DNA of 64,000 nt from Desulfobulbaceae bacterium (GTDB lineage: Bacteria; Bacteroidota; Ignavibacteria; Kapaibacteriales; UBA2268). This document shows, piece after piece, positions 10,333 to 17,997 of the stretch (the stretch's first letter is position 1; each line of letters begins with the position of its first letter). The notes below the pieces were generated by a model. The model ran no database searches. It saw only the letters and a list, made by a program, of their open reading frames with translations, and was not told where the DNA came from. The position numbers and the translations under genes were made by a program. The DNA lies in assembly GCA_018335795.1 (NCBI GenBank), contig JAGXRP010000060.1, forward strand, positions 79,818 to 143,817, written 5' to 3'.

Positions 10333-10563
10333 TCAAAAAACTTCTTCCACATCCATATCCGTTAACTCATCCCATATCATCAGCAATCTGATTTGTTCGG
10401 CGCGATTTTCGAATTGAATAAAACTATGACCACTATTTTCAAACCATTCAACATATTTAATATATGAATTAAAAATATTTAGAAATTTATCATATGTAAT
10501 TACTTCGTCATCTTTACTTAATAAAACGCTGAAATTAGAATTCGTTTTATTATTTTGCATCAT
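10333..10563 (-). CDS. C-terminal half of a split alpha/beta hydrolase
   Basis: A 76-aa frame that looks like the distal half of a YqiA/UPF0227-type esterase. It has SVLLSKDDEVITY, where the Asp would be the acidic member of the triad, and WFENSGHSFIQF, where the His would be the catalytic base. The nucleophile elbow is in the preceding frame (10560-10922). The start overlaps the stop of that frame by ATGA and is in a different reading frame, so the two are either a frameshifted gene or two coupled polypeptides. The overlap region is a run of A and T where slippage is likely. Confidence 0.55.
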   Translation of the reverse strand: MMQNNKTNSNFSVLLSKDDEVITYDKFLNIFNSYIKYVEWFENSGHSFIQFENRAEQIRLLMIWDELTDMDVEEVF

Positions 10564-10922
10564 ATTGAAAATTTTATTTTTAAATTAATAATATAATATA
10601 TTTCACTTTGTGATAAATACGCCTGCAAGGTGATTTCGGGAAAGAATGAGGGATTAATCAATAAAATTGGAATATCATATTTGAAATGTAAATATAGTGA
10701 TTTAATCGAACCAATAGAAAATCCTAATAAATATATCTTTTTATTTTCTGAAATATATTTTTCAATTAATAATTCTAATTTTTCGATAGGTCCATCATTA
10801 TAATCTACCTTTATAGTTTCATCAAATAGAGTTTTAAATATCTCATATTTCTGTTTTTTACTATTATCTTCGATAGCATTCGGATGCTTAAATCCTGCAA
10901 AATATATTCCTAAACTATTCAT
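10560..10922 (-). CDS. N-terminal half of a split alpha/beta hydrolase
   Basis: A 120-aa frame with the front of a YqiA/UPF0227-type alpha/beta hydrolase: an opening strand (LGIYFAGFKHPN), then the nucleophile elbow IYLLGFSIGSIKSLYLH (GFSIG) and a strand ending LLINPSFFPE. Family members are about 190 aa, so the Asp and His of the triad are missing here; they are found in the overlapping frame at 10333-10563. The reading frame breaks near 10563-10580 in the stretch AATTTAAAAATAAAATTTTC. Probably a recent frameshift in an accessory region rich in decayed genes. Confidence 0.55.
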   Translation of the reverse strand: MNSLGIYFAGFKHPNAIEDNSKKQKYEIFKTLFDETIKVDYNDGPIEKLELLIEKYISENKKIYLLGFSIGSIKSLYLHFKYDIPILLINPSFFPEITLQAYLSQSEIYYIINLKIKFSI

Positions 10923-11025
10923 AATGACCTTTTAATAATTTTTTCACTTCTTCTATACTTTCCAACACAATCACTTTGACGTTAACAAATGCTATTTCAT
11001 ATATGTAATCAGCTAATTTTTGCTC
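10915..11025 (-). pseudogene. Orphan C-terminal tail of an unknown gene
   Basis: A 36-codon frame without a start, ending EEVKKLLKGHYE then TAG, overlaps the start of the split hydrolase at 10922 in the manner of coupled genes. It is well-formed amphipathic sequence (LADYIYEIAFVNVKVIVLES) but is cut by an in-frame stop at 11026-11028, exactly where the plus-strand RHS remnant begins. It looks like the residue of an upstream cistron removed by a recombination junction. Confidence 0.4.
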
Positions 11026-11409
11026 TCAATTACGATTCCTGAACAAGATTGGCGTCCAACTACATTTTTCTATCCCGTGGAATACAATGTTTTTGGCAAT
11101 AGTATGTCACCTAAAATAACGTATAAATTTAAGAATGGGGTATGGAAAAAGCATTTCAAAGTTTACGATTATCTCGGTTCGCTGAGATTCACGTTAGGGG
11201 CAGATAAGGCTTTGCTGAACTACAAGCACTACGAACCCTACGGCGAAACCATGCTCGACACTTTCGGGCTGACTCGGCAGAGCTATATCGGCAAGGAGAA
11301 AGAGCCGGAAAACAATCTGGGCGACCACGGCGTCCGCAAGTACGACTACGAGACGGGACGGGGCGGCTTCATCACAAGCAAAATAAAACCAATGTTTTGG
11401 TGTCAATAA
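11020..11409 (+). pseudogene. RHS-repeat core remnant
   Basis: A 129-codon frame beginning only with a TTG. Residues about 45-115 match the RHS-associated core: KVYDYLGSLRFTLGADKA, YKHYEPYGETM, RQSYIGKEKEPENNLGDHG and RKYDYETGRGG. In intact RHS proteins this motif follows thousands of bases of YD repeats and leads into a variable toxin tip. Here the repeats are absent and the end is 15 unrelated residues. The stretch 11190-11380 is more GC-rich than its surroundings. It is a fragment left by a rearrangement and not a working toxin. Confidence 0.75.
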
Positions 11410-11438
11410 ATTAAGTTTATACGTTAAGGAATTGTGAG

Positions 11439-11663
11439 ATGGAAACAGTAAATATACCGATAGAAGAGTACAAGGCTCTTATTGATGAGAATCGCATTCT
11501 TAAGAATCAAGATTTGTTGGTGAAAGTCAACCAAGTCATTGATTTGATGTATGAGAGCAAATATGGTTTGTATCTCGGTGATTTTACTGACGATTTGACT
11601 TCCGTTGCTATTGATGAATTAAGCGAGTGGCACTTAAAAGGCGACGTTTGGAATAATGTATAA
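11439..11663 (+). CDS. Antitoxin-like partner of the MazF-type toxin
   Basis: A 74-aa acidic protein encoded directly before a MazF/PemK-type toxin, overlapping it by 8 bases. Its first residues (METVNIPIEEYKALIDENRIL) are of the helical type seen in small antitoxins, and the C-terminal part (LYLGDFTDDLTSVAIDELSEWH) is acidic and likely flexible, suited to toxin binding. No AbrB or ribbon-helix-helix motif is obvious, so it is an antitoxin by position. A translation signal AAGGA lies upstream of the ATG at 11439. Confidence 0.65.
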   Translation: METVNIPIEEYKALIDENRILKNQDLLVKVNQVIDLMYESKYGLYLGDFTDDLTSVAIDELSEWHLKGDVWNNV

Positions 11664-11997
11664 TCAACGTGAAATAGTATTAGTTCCATTTCCATATTCG
11701 GACTTGACATCTGTCAAAAGGCGCCCTGTAGTTATTCTCAGTAACAATCGTTTCAATGAAAACAGAAAGGACTTGGTTGTAGCCGCAATCACAAGCAAAG
11801 AATTTACAGACGAATACTCCGTAATAATAACAAATAATGAACTGGAATACGGCATATTGCCCGAGCCTTCTGTAATTAAGATCTCTAAACTATTCACAAT
11901 TCATAAAAGCAAAGTTGTGAAGAAATTCAGCATACTTAACCATTCAAGCTTTGAAGAAGTAACGAAGAAACTCCGTTTACTATTTGAGAATGGATAA
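11656..11997 (+). CDS. MazF/PemK-type endoribonuclease toxin
   Basis: A 113-aa PemK-like toxin that would cleave mRNA at short sequence motifs and halt growth when its antitoxin is lost. The typical start REIVLVPFPYSDLTSVKRRP VVIL (PFPYSD then K-RP) and the later ISKLFTIHKSKVVKKF match the family barrel. Length is normal. It overlaps the small upstream gene by 8 bases, the standard type II layout. It lies in the accessory region next to tRNA-Arg. Confidence 0.88.
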   Translation: MYNQREIVLVPFPYSDLTSVKRRPVVILSNNRFNENRKDLVVAAITSKEFTDEYSVIITNNELEYGILPEPSVIKISKLFTIHKSKVVKKFSILNHSSFEEVTKKLRLLFENG

Positions 11998-12015
11998 AAT
12001 AAAGCTATTTAAAAT

Positions 12016-12219
12016 ATGAAATATAGAATTTTACTAGAGCAAGACGAAGATGGGATTTATGTTGCCGAATGTCCGTCATTGCTGGGTTGTATATCCCAAG
12101 GTGATACTCGTACTGAAGCTTTGGACAATATCAAAGACGCTTTCGAGGGTTATTTGCAAAGTTTGAAGAAACATGATGAATTAATTTTGACATCATATCA
12201 TAACTCCCACAAGATTTAA
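12016..12219 (+). CDS. HicB-like antitoxin-fold protein, no HicA partner
   Basis: A 67-aa protein with the HicB partial RNase H fold: YRILLEQDEDGIYVAECPSLLGC, SQGDTRTEALDNIKDAFEGYL. The C-terminal DNA-binding domain of long HicB proteins is absent, as in the short type. No HicA toxin is encoded on either side; the gene before it is a MazF-type toxin 18 bases away. It may be an orphan antitoxin or a third member of the preceding module. Confidence 0.75.
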   Translation: MKYRILLEQDEDGIYVAECPSLLGCISQGDTRTEALDNIKDAFEGYLQSLKKHDELILTSYHNSHKI

Positions 12220-12239
12220 CATACATCCCACAAAAATTG

Positions 12240-12313
12240 TGATCCCGGCAGGAATCGAACCTGCGACCCCAAGTTTAGGAAACTTGTGCTCTATCCTACT
12301 GAGCTACGGGACC
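12240..12313 (-). tRNA. tRNA-Arg (anticodon CCT)
   Basis: On the minus strand the acceptor arms GGTCCCG and CGGGATC pair with one G-U, discriminator A. The D arm reads GCTCAGTAGGATAGAGC. The anticodon stem CAAGT/ACTTG encloses TTCCTAA, giving anticodon CCT for AGG codons. The T arm is CGCAGGTTCGATTCCTGCG-like. The CCA end is not encoded. It marks the right end of the accessory stretch from 9701, as tRNA genes often do. Confidence 0.96.
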
Positions 12314-12316
12314 CTG

Positions 12317-12775
12317 CTAATTTATGCTTTCGTTGCCGGTCAATATTATGCGAGCGGTGTTTGCTGCATTTGAACCGTCAATATCGAAAATGGCGGAGGC
12401 TACGAAATATTTCAAAGTACGTATATCGAGTATATTGCCTGTGACGATTGCCCTATCTATAATGTGCTCTATGTGTTCATTTTCTATTATTCCCAAGGAA
12501 TGTAGTTGTATCATGTGTCCATAGGCTTCCTTGGTGAACATGTCTAATTCTGCCGGATGCAATATTCGGAATGAATTGGGGCTTGTGAAGAGAGTTTTCC
12601 GTGTATTGAATTCCTGAAAATCGAATTTGTCGGCTATCCAACTGAAGGCTGTTGAAATCTCGGATGTGGTGTAACCAAGGTCTTTGAGATGCTGTACATT
12701 GATATCGGCAAAATTCCGCTTGCTGCGAAGTTCCGAAATCAAATAAACAATTATTTCTATTACTCTCTCAAACAT
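12317..12775 (-). CDS. smg: Smg/DUF494 family protein
   Basis: A 152-aa soluble protein of the DUF494 (Smg) family, recognised from the start FERVIEIIVYLISELRS, the DINVQHLKDLGYTTSEISTAFSWI stretch and the AELDMFTKEAYGHMIQL segment. The family is small, widespread in Proteobacteria and Chlorobi-type bacteria, and of unknown function. It overlaps ybeY by 8 bases and lies 3 bases before the tRNA-Arg gene, so these may be one transcript. Confidence 0.85.
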   Translation of the reverse strand: MFERVIEIIVYLISELRSKRNFADINVQHLKDLGYTTSEISTAFSWIADKFDFQEFNTRKTLFTSPNSFRILHPAELDMFTKEAYGHMIQLHSLGIIENEHIEHIIDRAIVTGNILDIRTLKYFVASAIFDIDGSNAANTARIILTGNESIN

Positions 12776-13199
12776 TGGTAAAACCTGCTAAATTTAGATA
12801 ATGATTTTCTAATTTGTGCATTGCTTGGCGTTTCTCGTCGCTGTCGTCGTCATGCCCGGCAATGTGCAATGCTCCGTGAACTGCCAATCGGCACATTTCT
12901 TGCGTTAGCGATACTTTGTAATCTTTTGCCTGTTCGGCGGCTGTCTCGTAGCTGATATAAATTTCTGCATCGAGCGGCTTTTCGTCCAATACGAATGTGA
13001 TTACGTCAGTCGGATAATCGTGAGCAAGGTATTGCTTATTCAGAGCATGTATGAAAGTGTCGTCGCATACTACTAAGTTGATGCTTCCACCTACATTCTT
13101 GAGCTTTTGATTGGCAATATTTCGGACTGAGTCAATCATCTTCTTGACCGGCAAATATTTTTTGTCGGATTGGTTGCAATATGTCACTTCGATGCTCAT
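12768..13199 (-). CDS. ybeY: Endoribonuclease YbeY
   Basis: A 143-aa single-strand-specific metallo-endoribonuclease needed for 16S rRNA 3' maturation and ribosome quality control. The metal site HGALHIAGHDDD provides the first two His of the HxxxHxxGxxH pattern; the third is replaced by Asp, as is usual in Bacteroidota-type YbeY. The upstream stretch LNKQYLAHDYPTDVITF is also diagnostic. It overlaps the Smg gene by 8 bases. Confidence 0.92.
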   Translation of the reverse strand: MSIEVTYCNQSDKKYLPVKKMIDSVRNIANQKLKNVGGSINLVVCDDTFIHALNKQYLAHDYPTDVITFVLDEKPLDAEIYISYETAAEQAKDYKVSLTQEMCRLAVHGALHIAGHDDDSDEKRQAMHKLENHYLNLAGFTNV

Positions 13200-13231
13200 G
13201 AATTATTCGACGAACTTGGGTTATGTATAGT

Positions 13232-13660
13232 CTAATCTCCCATTGAGCTTTCGGCGATAGACAGTTGCATTGCCGAAAGCAATACTGCCGGGTGTAAATC
13301 AGCAAAATCGGATTTGAGAATTTTGACTGAAATATTTGAGTACAATGAACAGGTGCACTGCTTGCCAATTATTAGGCTGGACAAGAATTCATTATCGTGG
13401 GTTACGAAAATAATTTCGTCCGGCTCGAAAAACATGAATGACTTGATGTCATGCAATTCGTAGTATCCATGCATAGTTTGGGCTGACACCATCGAGCCAT
13501 TAGTGTTGACCCCAAGGTCTATGCCAGCATATATCGTAAATACAAGCGGTTTGCTGTAATCTTCATTGACCAAAGTCCATGTCCAAGCACTCTCGTAGGC
13601 TTTCGGTTCTACTCCGAGTATCAAACTGATTTTTTCGATATCATCATTGTTGAAAATCAA
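13232..13660 (-). CDS. Hypothetical protein, 142 aa
   Basis: An open frame 32 bases upstream of ybeY on the same strand. It has no signal peptide and no membrane segment. Visible stretches are LGVEPKAYESAWTWTLVNED, YAGIDLGVNTNGSMVSAQT and FEPDEIIFVTHDNEFLSSLI. The pattern is mixed alpha/beta, and the FEPDEIIFV region is well formed. I recognise no family. Position suggests co-transcription with ybeY and smg. Confidence 0.6.
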   Translation of the reverse strand: MIFNNDDIEKISLILGVEPKAYESAWTWTLVNEDYSKPLVFTIYAGIDLGVNTNGSMVSAQTMHGYYELHDIKSFMFFEPDEIIFVTHDNEFLSSLIIGKQCTCSLYSNISVKILKSDFADLHPAVLLSAMQLSIAESSMGD

Positions 13661-13922
13661 TACAATCCCTTATGAAAACTAAAATTTTACATTCTCAAAC
13701 ATAAGAAAAAGTAATGATTTTTTGCGATAAATTCTTGCCTTTCTTAAGTTTTTTTACAAAAAGAAAAGTTTTCTTAATTTTTATTAAGAAACTTGCAATT
13801 TTGAGTGATGATATTTCGGAAATTTGTTTTATATTGTAAACTGAATTTGACATAATGTTAATTAAATTTCATGGAACATGTTTATTGATACTAAGAACAT
13901 GGTTGAATAGGAAGAGTGGAAA
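13661..13922. other. Divergent intergenic region with a hairpin
   Basis: This 262-base AT-rich gap separates divergent genes. At 13766-13794 the arms AAGTTTTCTTAAT and ATTAAGAAACTT pair apart from one bulged T. No long T-run follows, so it is more likely a leader or operator structure than a terminator. No full promoter match was found. Confidence 0.45.
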
Positions 13923-14240
13923 ATGTGTATAGCAAATATAAATAGCATGATTAATGGCATATTAATGATGCTCATCAGAGGTGTATTATTCATTATTTCA
14001 ACCATTAATGAGATAATATTCATTTTCAATAACAGCTTGTATAGTCTAATCTTTGGCTTTAGCTACACTTCCCATTATGAATATATATTAATAGAATGTA
14101 ATTATAGCCAACCCGAAATTTTGTCACTTAAGAAAAAATTGACTTCTATTGTATCTTTTGAATTGTTCGCAAAAAAGAAATCTGAAATCTTCTCAGAATT
14201 TATTACCTACAATTATCATTCAGGCAGACCATGGAAATAG
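13923..14240 (+). CDS. Possible small membrane protein, 105 aa
   Basis: A frame with a GAAGAGTGGAAA ribosome-site-like stretch before the ATG and a hydrophobic N-terminal half (INGILMMLIRGVLFIISTI then IIFIFNNSLYSLIFGF) that could form one or two membrane helices. The C-terminal half is polar and basic. It overlaps the DinB-like gene by 10 bases. Composition is strongly AT-rich, so it could be a chance frame. No family recognised. Confidence 0.35.
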   Translation: MCIANINSMINGILMMLIRGVLFIISTINEIIFIFNNSLYSLIFGFSYTSHYEYILIECNYSQPEILSLKKKLTSIVSFELFAKKKSEIFSEFITYNYHSGRPWK

Positions 14241-14692
14241 AACTATTGAAACATCTAATTGCAATAATTGCATACCGTTTCACCACGGCAGTGACCGATG
14301 CACCCGATAATTACTACTATCTGAAAATAGGTGTCAATTCACGGTCGCCTGTTGAAATAATTGACCACATGAGTCATCAACTCGATTCAGCCATCCAACT
14401 TATTAGCGGGGTGCCTGTGTCGTCTGTTAAAAGAAACTTCTTTAGTTCAGAAAATTTTGAAAAATGCAAACAAAATTTCTTATCTTTGCTAAGTTCTGTT
14501 GACATCAGATTGGATTCGTTGAAAGGAATGGATTTGCCGAGGGTGAAAGTGTTAATGCAAGGACCTTTAACTGATTGTATATCACATATAGGGCAATTAG
14601 CAATGCTTCGCAGATTAGCGGGTAATCCGGTTGCGTCACAGAACTTTATAAAAGCTAAAGTTTTGACTGGCAAATTGGATTATGATATATGA
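14231..14692 (+). CDS. DinB-like four-helix protein
   Basis: A 153-aa protein that resembles the DinB/YfiT four-helix fold. It shows two likely metal-site segments, EIIDHMSHQLDSAIQLI and DCISHIGQLAMLRRLAGNP, in the right order and spacing. DinB-like proteins are usually thiol-dependent transferases or of unknown activity. It starts inside the end of the preceding frame and its stop overlaps the GT4 start at 14689 by 4 bases, so the two are translationally coupled. Moderately sure of family. Confidence 0.6.
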   Translation: MEIELLKHLIAIIAYRFTTAVTDAPDNYYYLKIGVNSRSPVEIIDHMSHQLDSAIQLISGVPVSSVKRNFFSSENFEKCKQNFLSLLSSVDIRLDSLKGMDLPRVKVLMQGPLTDCISHIGQLAMLRRLAGNPVASQNFIKAKVLTGKLDYDI

Positions 14693-15999
14693 AAAAATTA
14701 TTGGTTGTAGCATATTATTTCCCTCCTTCCGGTGGTCCCGGAGTACAACGTGTGCTCAAACACATCAAATATTTACCCGAATTCGGGTGGCAACCTATTG
14801 TTCTGACTGTTTCAAATGGTCAATTTCCTGCAAGAGATGAGAGCCTGTTTGCTCAAATTCCCGAATCTACAATAGTCGAAAGAACCAAAATATACGAACC
14901 CTACGACATCTACCGATACTTCACCGGTAAGACGAAGGATGCCGCAATAGATGTAAATACAATCAAAAAAGATGGACACAAAGTCGGATTTAAAGAGAGC
15001 TTGGCTGAATTTATCAGGGCAACATTCTTTATTCCCGATGCTCGAATTGGGTGGCTTCTGACAGCAAAAAGCAAAGCACTCGAACTGATTAAACTGCATG
15101 ACATCTCCGCAGTTTATAGTTCATCGCCCCCTTACACTTGCTCGTTAATTGCAGATTACGCAAGCAAGAAAGCTTCCATTCCTTGGATAGCAGGTTTTCG
15201 TGACCCGTGGACCGGGTTTATTTCTTCTCCAAAACGCTGGCTGATTCCGAGCATGATTGACAGGTCTATGGAAAAATCCGTTTTTAATAACGCAAATTAC
15301 GTAGAATGTGCTTGGAAAGGTATCATCAAAGATGCTCTGGCAAAATATCCCGACTTGGATGCAAACAAATTCTTACATGTGCCGAATGGATTCGATTCCA
15401 ACGATTTTCCTGATGTCAAGTACAAAGCGAACGACAAATTTACACTAACATATACCGGCTCGATGTATGGGCGAAGAAATCCGGAAAGTTTGTTTGTTGC
15501 AATCGAGGAATTAATTGAAGAAGGAAAAATTGATAAAAATGAAATCGTGTTTCGATTTGTTGGAAGATTTGGGAATGAAGTAAATGAAATGTTTGAAAAA
15601 GCCACTTTTTCAGCTCGAATTGAAATAATTGGATATGTGCCACATTCAGAAAGCATCGCAATGATTATGAAGTCAGATGCTTTATTATTAGTAGTTGACG
15701 AATCGAAGGAAAGTAAGGAAATAGTTCCCGGTAAGGTTTACGAATATATTGGAGTAAACCGACCTTTGATTGCAATTGGTCCCGAAGACGGCTCTGTAGC
15801 AGAATTAATCCGCGAAACCGGAGCCGGAGATATTGCCCACCAAAGTAACATCCCCAAAATCAAAGAGATGTTCCTCGGCGCATTCAATAATTGGAAAAAT
15901 GGAATGAATTCAACAAATTCCAACCTTGAATTAATCACAAAATACGAACGCCGCAACGCAACTAAACAATTAGCTGAACTACTCACACGGCTGGTGTAG
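14689..15999 (+). CDS. GT4-like glycosyltransferase (paralogue of 1808-3097)
   Basis: A 436-aa GT-B glycosyltransferase. The N-terminus has YYFPPSGGPGVQRVLKHIKY and EFGWQPIVLTV, an FRDPWTGF segment sits near residue 175, and the C-terminal donor-binding part has YTGSMYGRRNPESLF and EIVPGKVYEYIGVNRPLIAIGP. It is clearly related to the enzyme at 1808 and probably performs a similar sugar transfer to a cell-surface glycan; donor and acceptor are unknown. The gene overlaps the DinB-like gene by 4 bases. Nothing else in the neighbourhood points to a polysaccharide locus. Confidence 0.86.
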   Translation: MKKLLVVAYYFPPSGGPGVQRVLKHIKYLPEFGWQPIVLTVSNGQFPARDESLFAQIPESTIVERTKIYEPYDIYRYFTGKTKDAAIDVNTIKKDGHKVGFKESLAEFIRATFFIPDARIGWLLTAKSKALELIKLHDISAVYSSSPPYTCSLIADYASKKASIPWIAGFRDPWTGFISSPKRWLIPSMIDRSMEKSVFNNANYVECAWKGIIKDALAKYPDLDANKFLHVPNGFDSNDFPDVKYKANDKFTLTYTGSMYGRRNPESLFVAIEELIEEGKIDKNEIVFRFVGRFGNEVNEMFEKATFSARIEIIGYVPHSESIAMIMKSDALLLVVDESKESKEIVPGKVYEYIGVNRPLIAIGPEDGSVAELIRETGAGDIAHQSNIPKIKEMFLGAFNNWKNGMNSTNSNLELITKYERRNATKQLAELLTRLV

Positions 16000-16066
16000 G
16001 GAAATAGATATACTTCGTAGTGACCACAACTGCGTTCTGTGCGAAATGAAATATCATTTATTATTC

Positions 16067-16525
16067 TCACCGTGCTACAGATATTGTACCTGACAATATG
16101 CGTCCGTCAATGTCAACAACTAACAGATACATACCCACAAGGAAATCTAACGTTGATATTCTTGCAGAGTTTTTACCTTTGCGAACTTTTGTTGATTTAT
16201 TGAGAATTTCATCGCCCGAAATTGTATATAATTTTATTATTCCGGTTGCTTCAGTTTCAGAATTGAAATAAATGTCAATCCAGTCATAATCATTTGTTTG
16301 GACTGTTTTGAAAGTTGCGTGTTCTGTAACAATTCTATCTTCAGAGGCTTGGTTTTGTGTGCTAGCTGTGGTTTTAGTGGGGCTTGATTCGGGTGATTTG
16401 ACTGATGATTCCGAATGGTTTTCGTATATTTCAGTACTTTTACATGAAAGTAAAAAGGCAATCATAAGAACAAATAATGCAAATAATGATGTTTTATAAA
16501 TCGTATAATTAAGCCGCATATTCAA
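16067..16525 (-). CDS. Lipoprotein with T9SS-type C-terminal domain
   Basis: A 152-aa protein. Its signal (YKTSLFALFVLMIAFLLS then CKS) looks lipoprotein-like. A Ser/Thr-rich linker (HSESSVKSPESSPTKTTAST) spans about residues 38-65, and the C-terminal 80 residues match a type A sorting domain pattern: IIKLYTISGDEILNKST, GKNSARISTLDFLVGMYLL and VVDIDGRI. A lipobox together with a T9SS domain is unusual. It lies 10 bases downstream of the reg-prop T9SS protein on the same strand and is likely co-transcribed. Confidence 0.7.
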   Translation of the reverse strand: MNMRLNYTIYKTSLFALFVLMIAFLLSCKSTEIYENHSESSVKSPESSPTKTTASTQNQASEDRIVTEHATFKTVQTNDYDWIDIYFNSETEATGIIKLYTISGDEILNKSTKVRKGKNSARISTLDFLVGMYLLVVDIDGRILSGTISVAR

Positions 16526-16535
16526 TTATTTCAAA

Positions 16536-17795
16536 CTATTTTTTAATAAATTTTAAATTAAAATCATCAACTTTTAAAAAATAAAAACCTGGAATCAGTT
16601 TTGAAATATCAATTTCGTGATAGAAGGTCCCTTCAAGAACTGTTTGTCCGTATAAATTTGATATTTTGAACTTTCTTTCTCTTTTGATTAAATCAGTCAC
16701 TGTAATAATTTCACTTGCAGGATTAGGATAAAGACGAGGTATTATTTCATCATTCTTGCTGAATAATTCTTCTACATTTGTTGGTAAAAGTACGCCACCT
16801 TCTCTAAATACTTCAAGTCCTACAGTTTCCTGGGTTAGCTCTGAATACACTACCATCCATTTATTGTTGAACTTGTCTATGCAAAGTTGATAAGCTCCTT
16901 CGCCGGATATTCCTGAATTTGACGGGATGAAATTTGACCAGGTTGTGCCATCAAATTTGGTAAGTCCGTTATAATATCCACCAAGCCAAACAACATCATT
17001 GCTATCAATTGCGATGGAATTGAAATGGTCATTCTGTAAATCAGTATTTTCAGTATCGTAAAATACCCATTGAGTATTGTCATATTTACTCAAGCCGCCG
17101 AATTGCTCAATATATGCATTGCCGGAAATAATCCATTTATTTCCTTTCGAATCTATTTCTATTTGATTCGGTAAACTTAATGCCGGAATACCTGTATTTG
17201 TACTATCATAGCTTGTGAAGACGCCCTTTTTAAAATGGGTTATCCTTAGTCCAAGAACTCTTTGCCATGATGAACCATCAGTATCAAATTTGACTTCATG
17301 AAATTCATTATCATATTCTCCACTACCGCCTGTACGAAAGACCTCCCAGTCCGTACCATCAAATTTCGCAAGACCATTTTTTGTTGCACACCATAAATTG
17401 TCTTCTTTGTCAAAAGTGATATTTGCTACTTGATTATGTGGTAATCCTGAATTTTGGGTATTGTATTCTGTAATTACTCCATCCTTATAGTGCAACACTC
17501 CCTCGCTTAGGGAACTCATCCATAAATCACCATTCGCATCCTTAGCAAAGCTACTTATTATGTAGCTACCTATGGTATCAATAGATAAATCTTCTAAGTT
17601 AAGTCTTATAACCCTATCTATTACATCATCACCTATACTAATTAGAATGGAGTTATCAATTGCTGCCATTGTATAAATTGATTTTATATCATGAAAATAC
17701 ATCCACTCAGGATTTTCGGCTTGTGTCCCCGGTGGCTTGAGCAATATGATGGTGTGTACTATTAGATAAAGAAATATATAAAATCTACTTCGCAT
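16536..17795 (-). CDS. Secreted reg-prop beta-propeller protein with T9SS sorting domain
   Basis: A 419-aa exported protein. The signal peptide spans about residues 1-26 (ending TQA). The middle (about 40-335) consists of propeller blades of the two-component-regulator type: DANGDLWMSSLSEGVLHY, DKEDNLWCATKNGLAKFDGT, DSNDVVWLGGYYNGLTKFDG. The last 80 residues are a T9SS type A sorting domain (RLYPNPASEIITVTDL, FKISNLYGQTVLEG, DISKLIPGFYFLKV). It would be moved across the outer membrane by T9SS and have its tail removed. Without a kinase domain it is probably a binding protein. Confidence 0.85.
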   Translation of the reverse strand: MRSRFYIFLYLIVHTIILLKPPGTQAENPEWMYFHDIKSIYTMAAIDNSILISIGDDVIDRVIRLNLEDLSIDTIGSYIISSFAKDANGDLWMSSLSEGVLHYKDGVITEYNTQNSGLPHNQVANITFDKEDNLWCATKNGLAKFDGTDWEVFRTGGSGEYDNEFHEVKFDTDGSSWQRVLGLRITHFKKGVFTSYDSTNTGIPALSLPNQIEIDSKGNKWIISGNAYIEQFGGLSKYDNTQWVFYDTENTDLQNDHFNSIAIDSNDVVWLGGYYNGLTKFDGTTWSNFIPSNSGISGEGAYQLCIDKFNNKWMVVYSELTQETVGLEVFREGGVLLPTNVEELFSKNDEIIPRLYPNPASEIITVTDLIKRERKFKISNLYGQTVLEGTFYHEIDISKLIPGFYFLKVDDFNLKFIKK

Positions 17796-17941
17796 AAACC
17801 CTCCCTAAAAAAATTTAAAAAAAGTTGGCATACAATTCAAGTGCAATTTCTCGCTTTTCATTTACTAAACACTATTCTATTTGTGTATAGCCCTATTTTT
17901 ATAAACATAAATAGATTTTGCAAATCAACCAAATTTTACTC

Positions 17942-17970
17942 AAAAAAAAAAGCTGCCCAAGTGGACAGCC
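17942..17970 (-). terminator. Terminator of the NmrA-like gene
   Basis: Read on the minus strand, GGCTGTCC, loop ACTT, GGGCAGCT and a run of nine T. The stem includes one U-G pair that exists only in the minus-strand RNA. It lies 27 bases after the stop at 17998. It is another copy of the GGCTGTCC/GGGCAGCC family. Confidence 0.85.
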
Positions 17971-17997
17971 TCTAAATTTACTTTTGTTTAATATAAA

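Noticed and set aside
11020..11409. The RHS fragment as an active polymorphic toxin
   Set aside because: It lacks the repeats, a credible start and any recognisable toxin tip; only the core remnant remains.
12240..12313. tRNA-Arg as a proven integration site with direct repeats
   Set aside because: No second copy of the tRNA 3' end was found by eye in the accessory region and there is no integrase gene, so only the position is suggestive.
12768..13199. Loss of the third metal-binding His in YbeY
   Set aside because: The same replacement is normal in Bacteroidota-type YbeY, so it is not a sign of inactivation.
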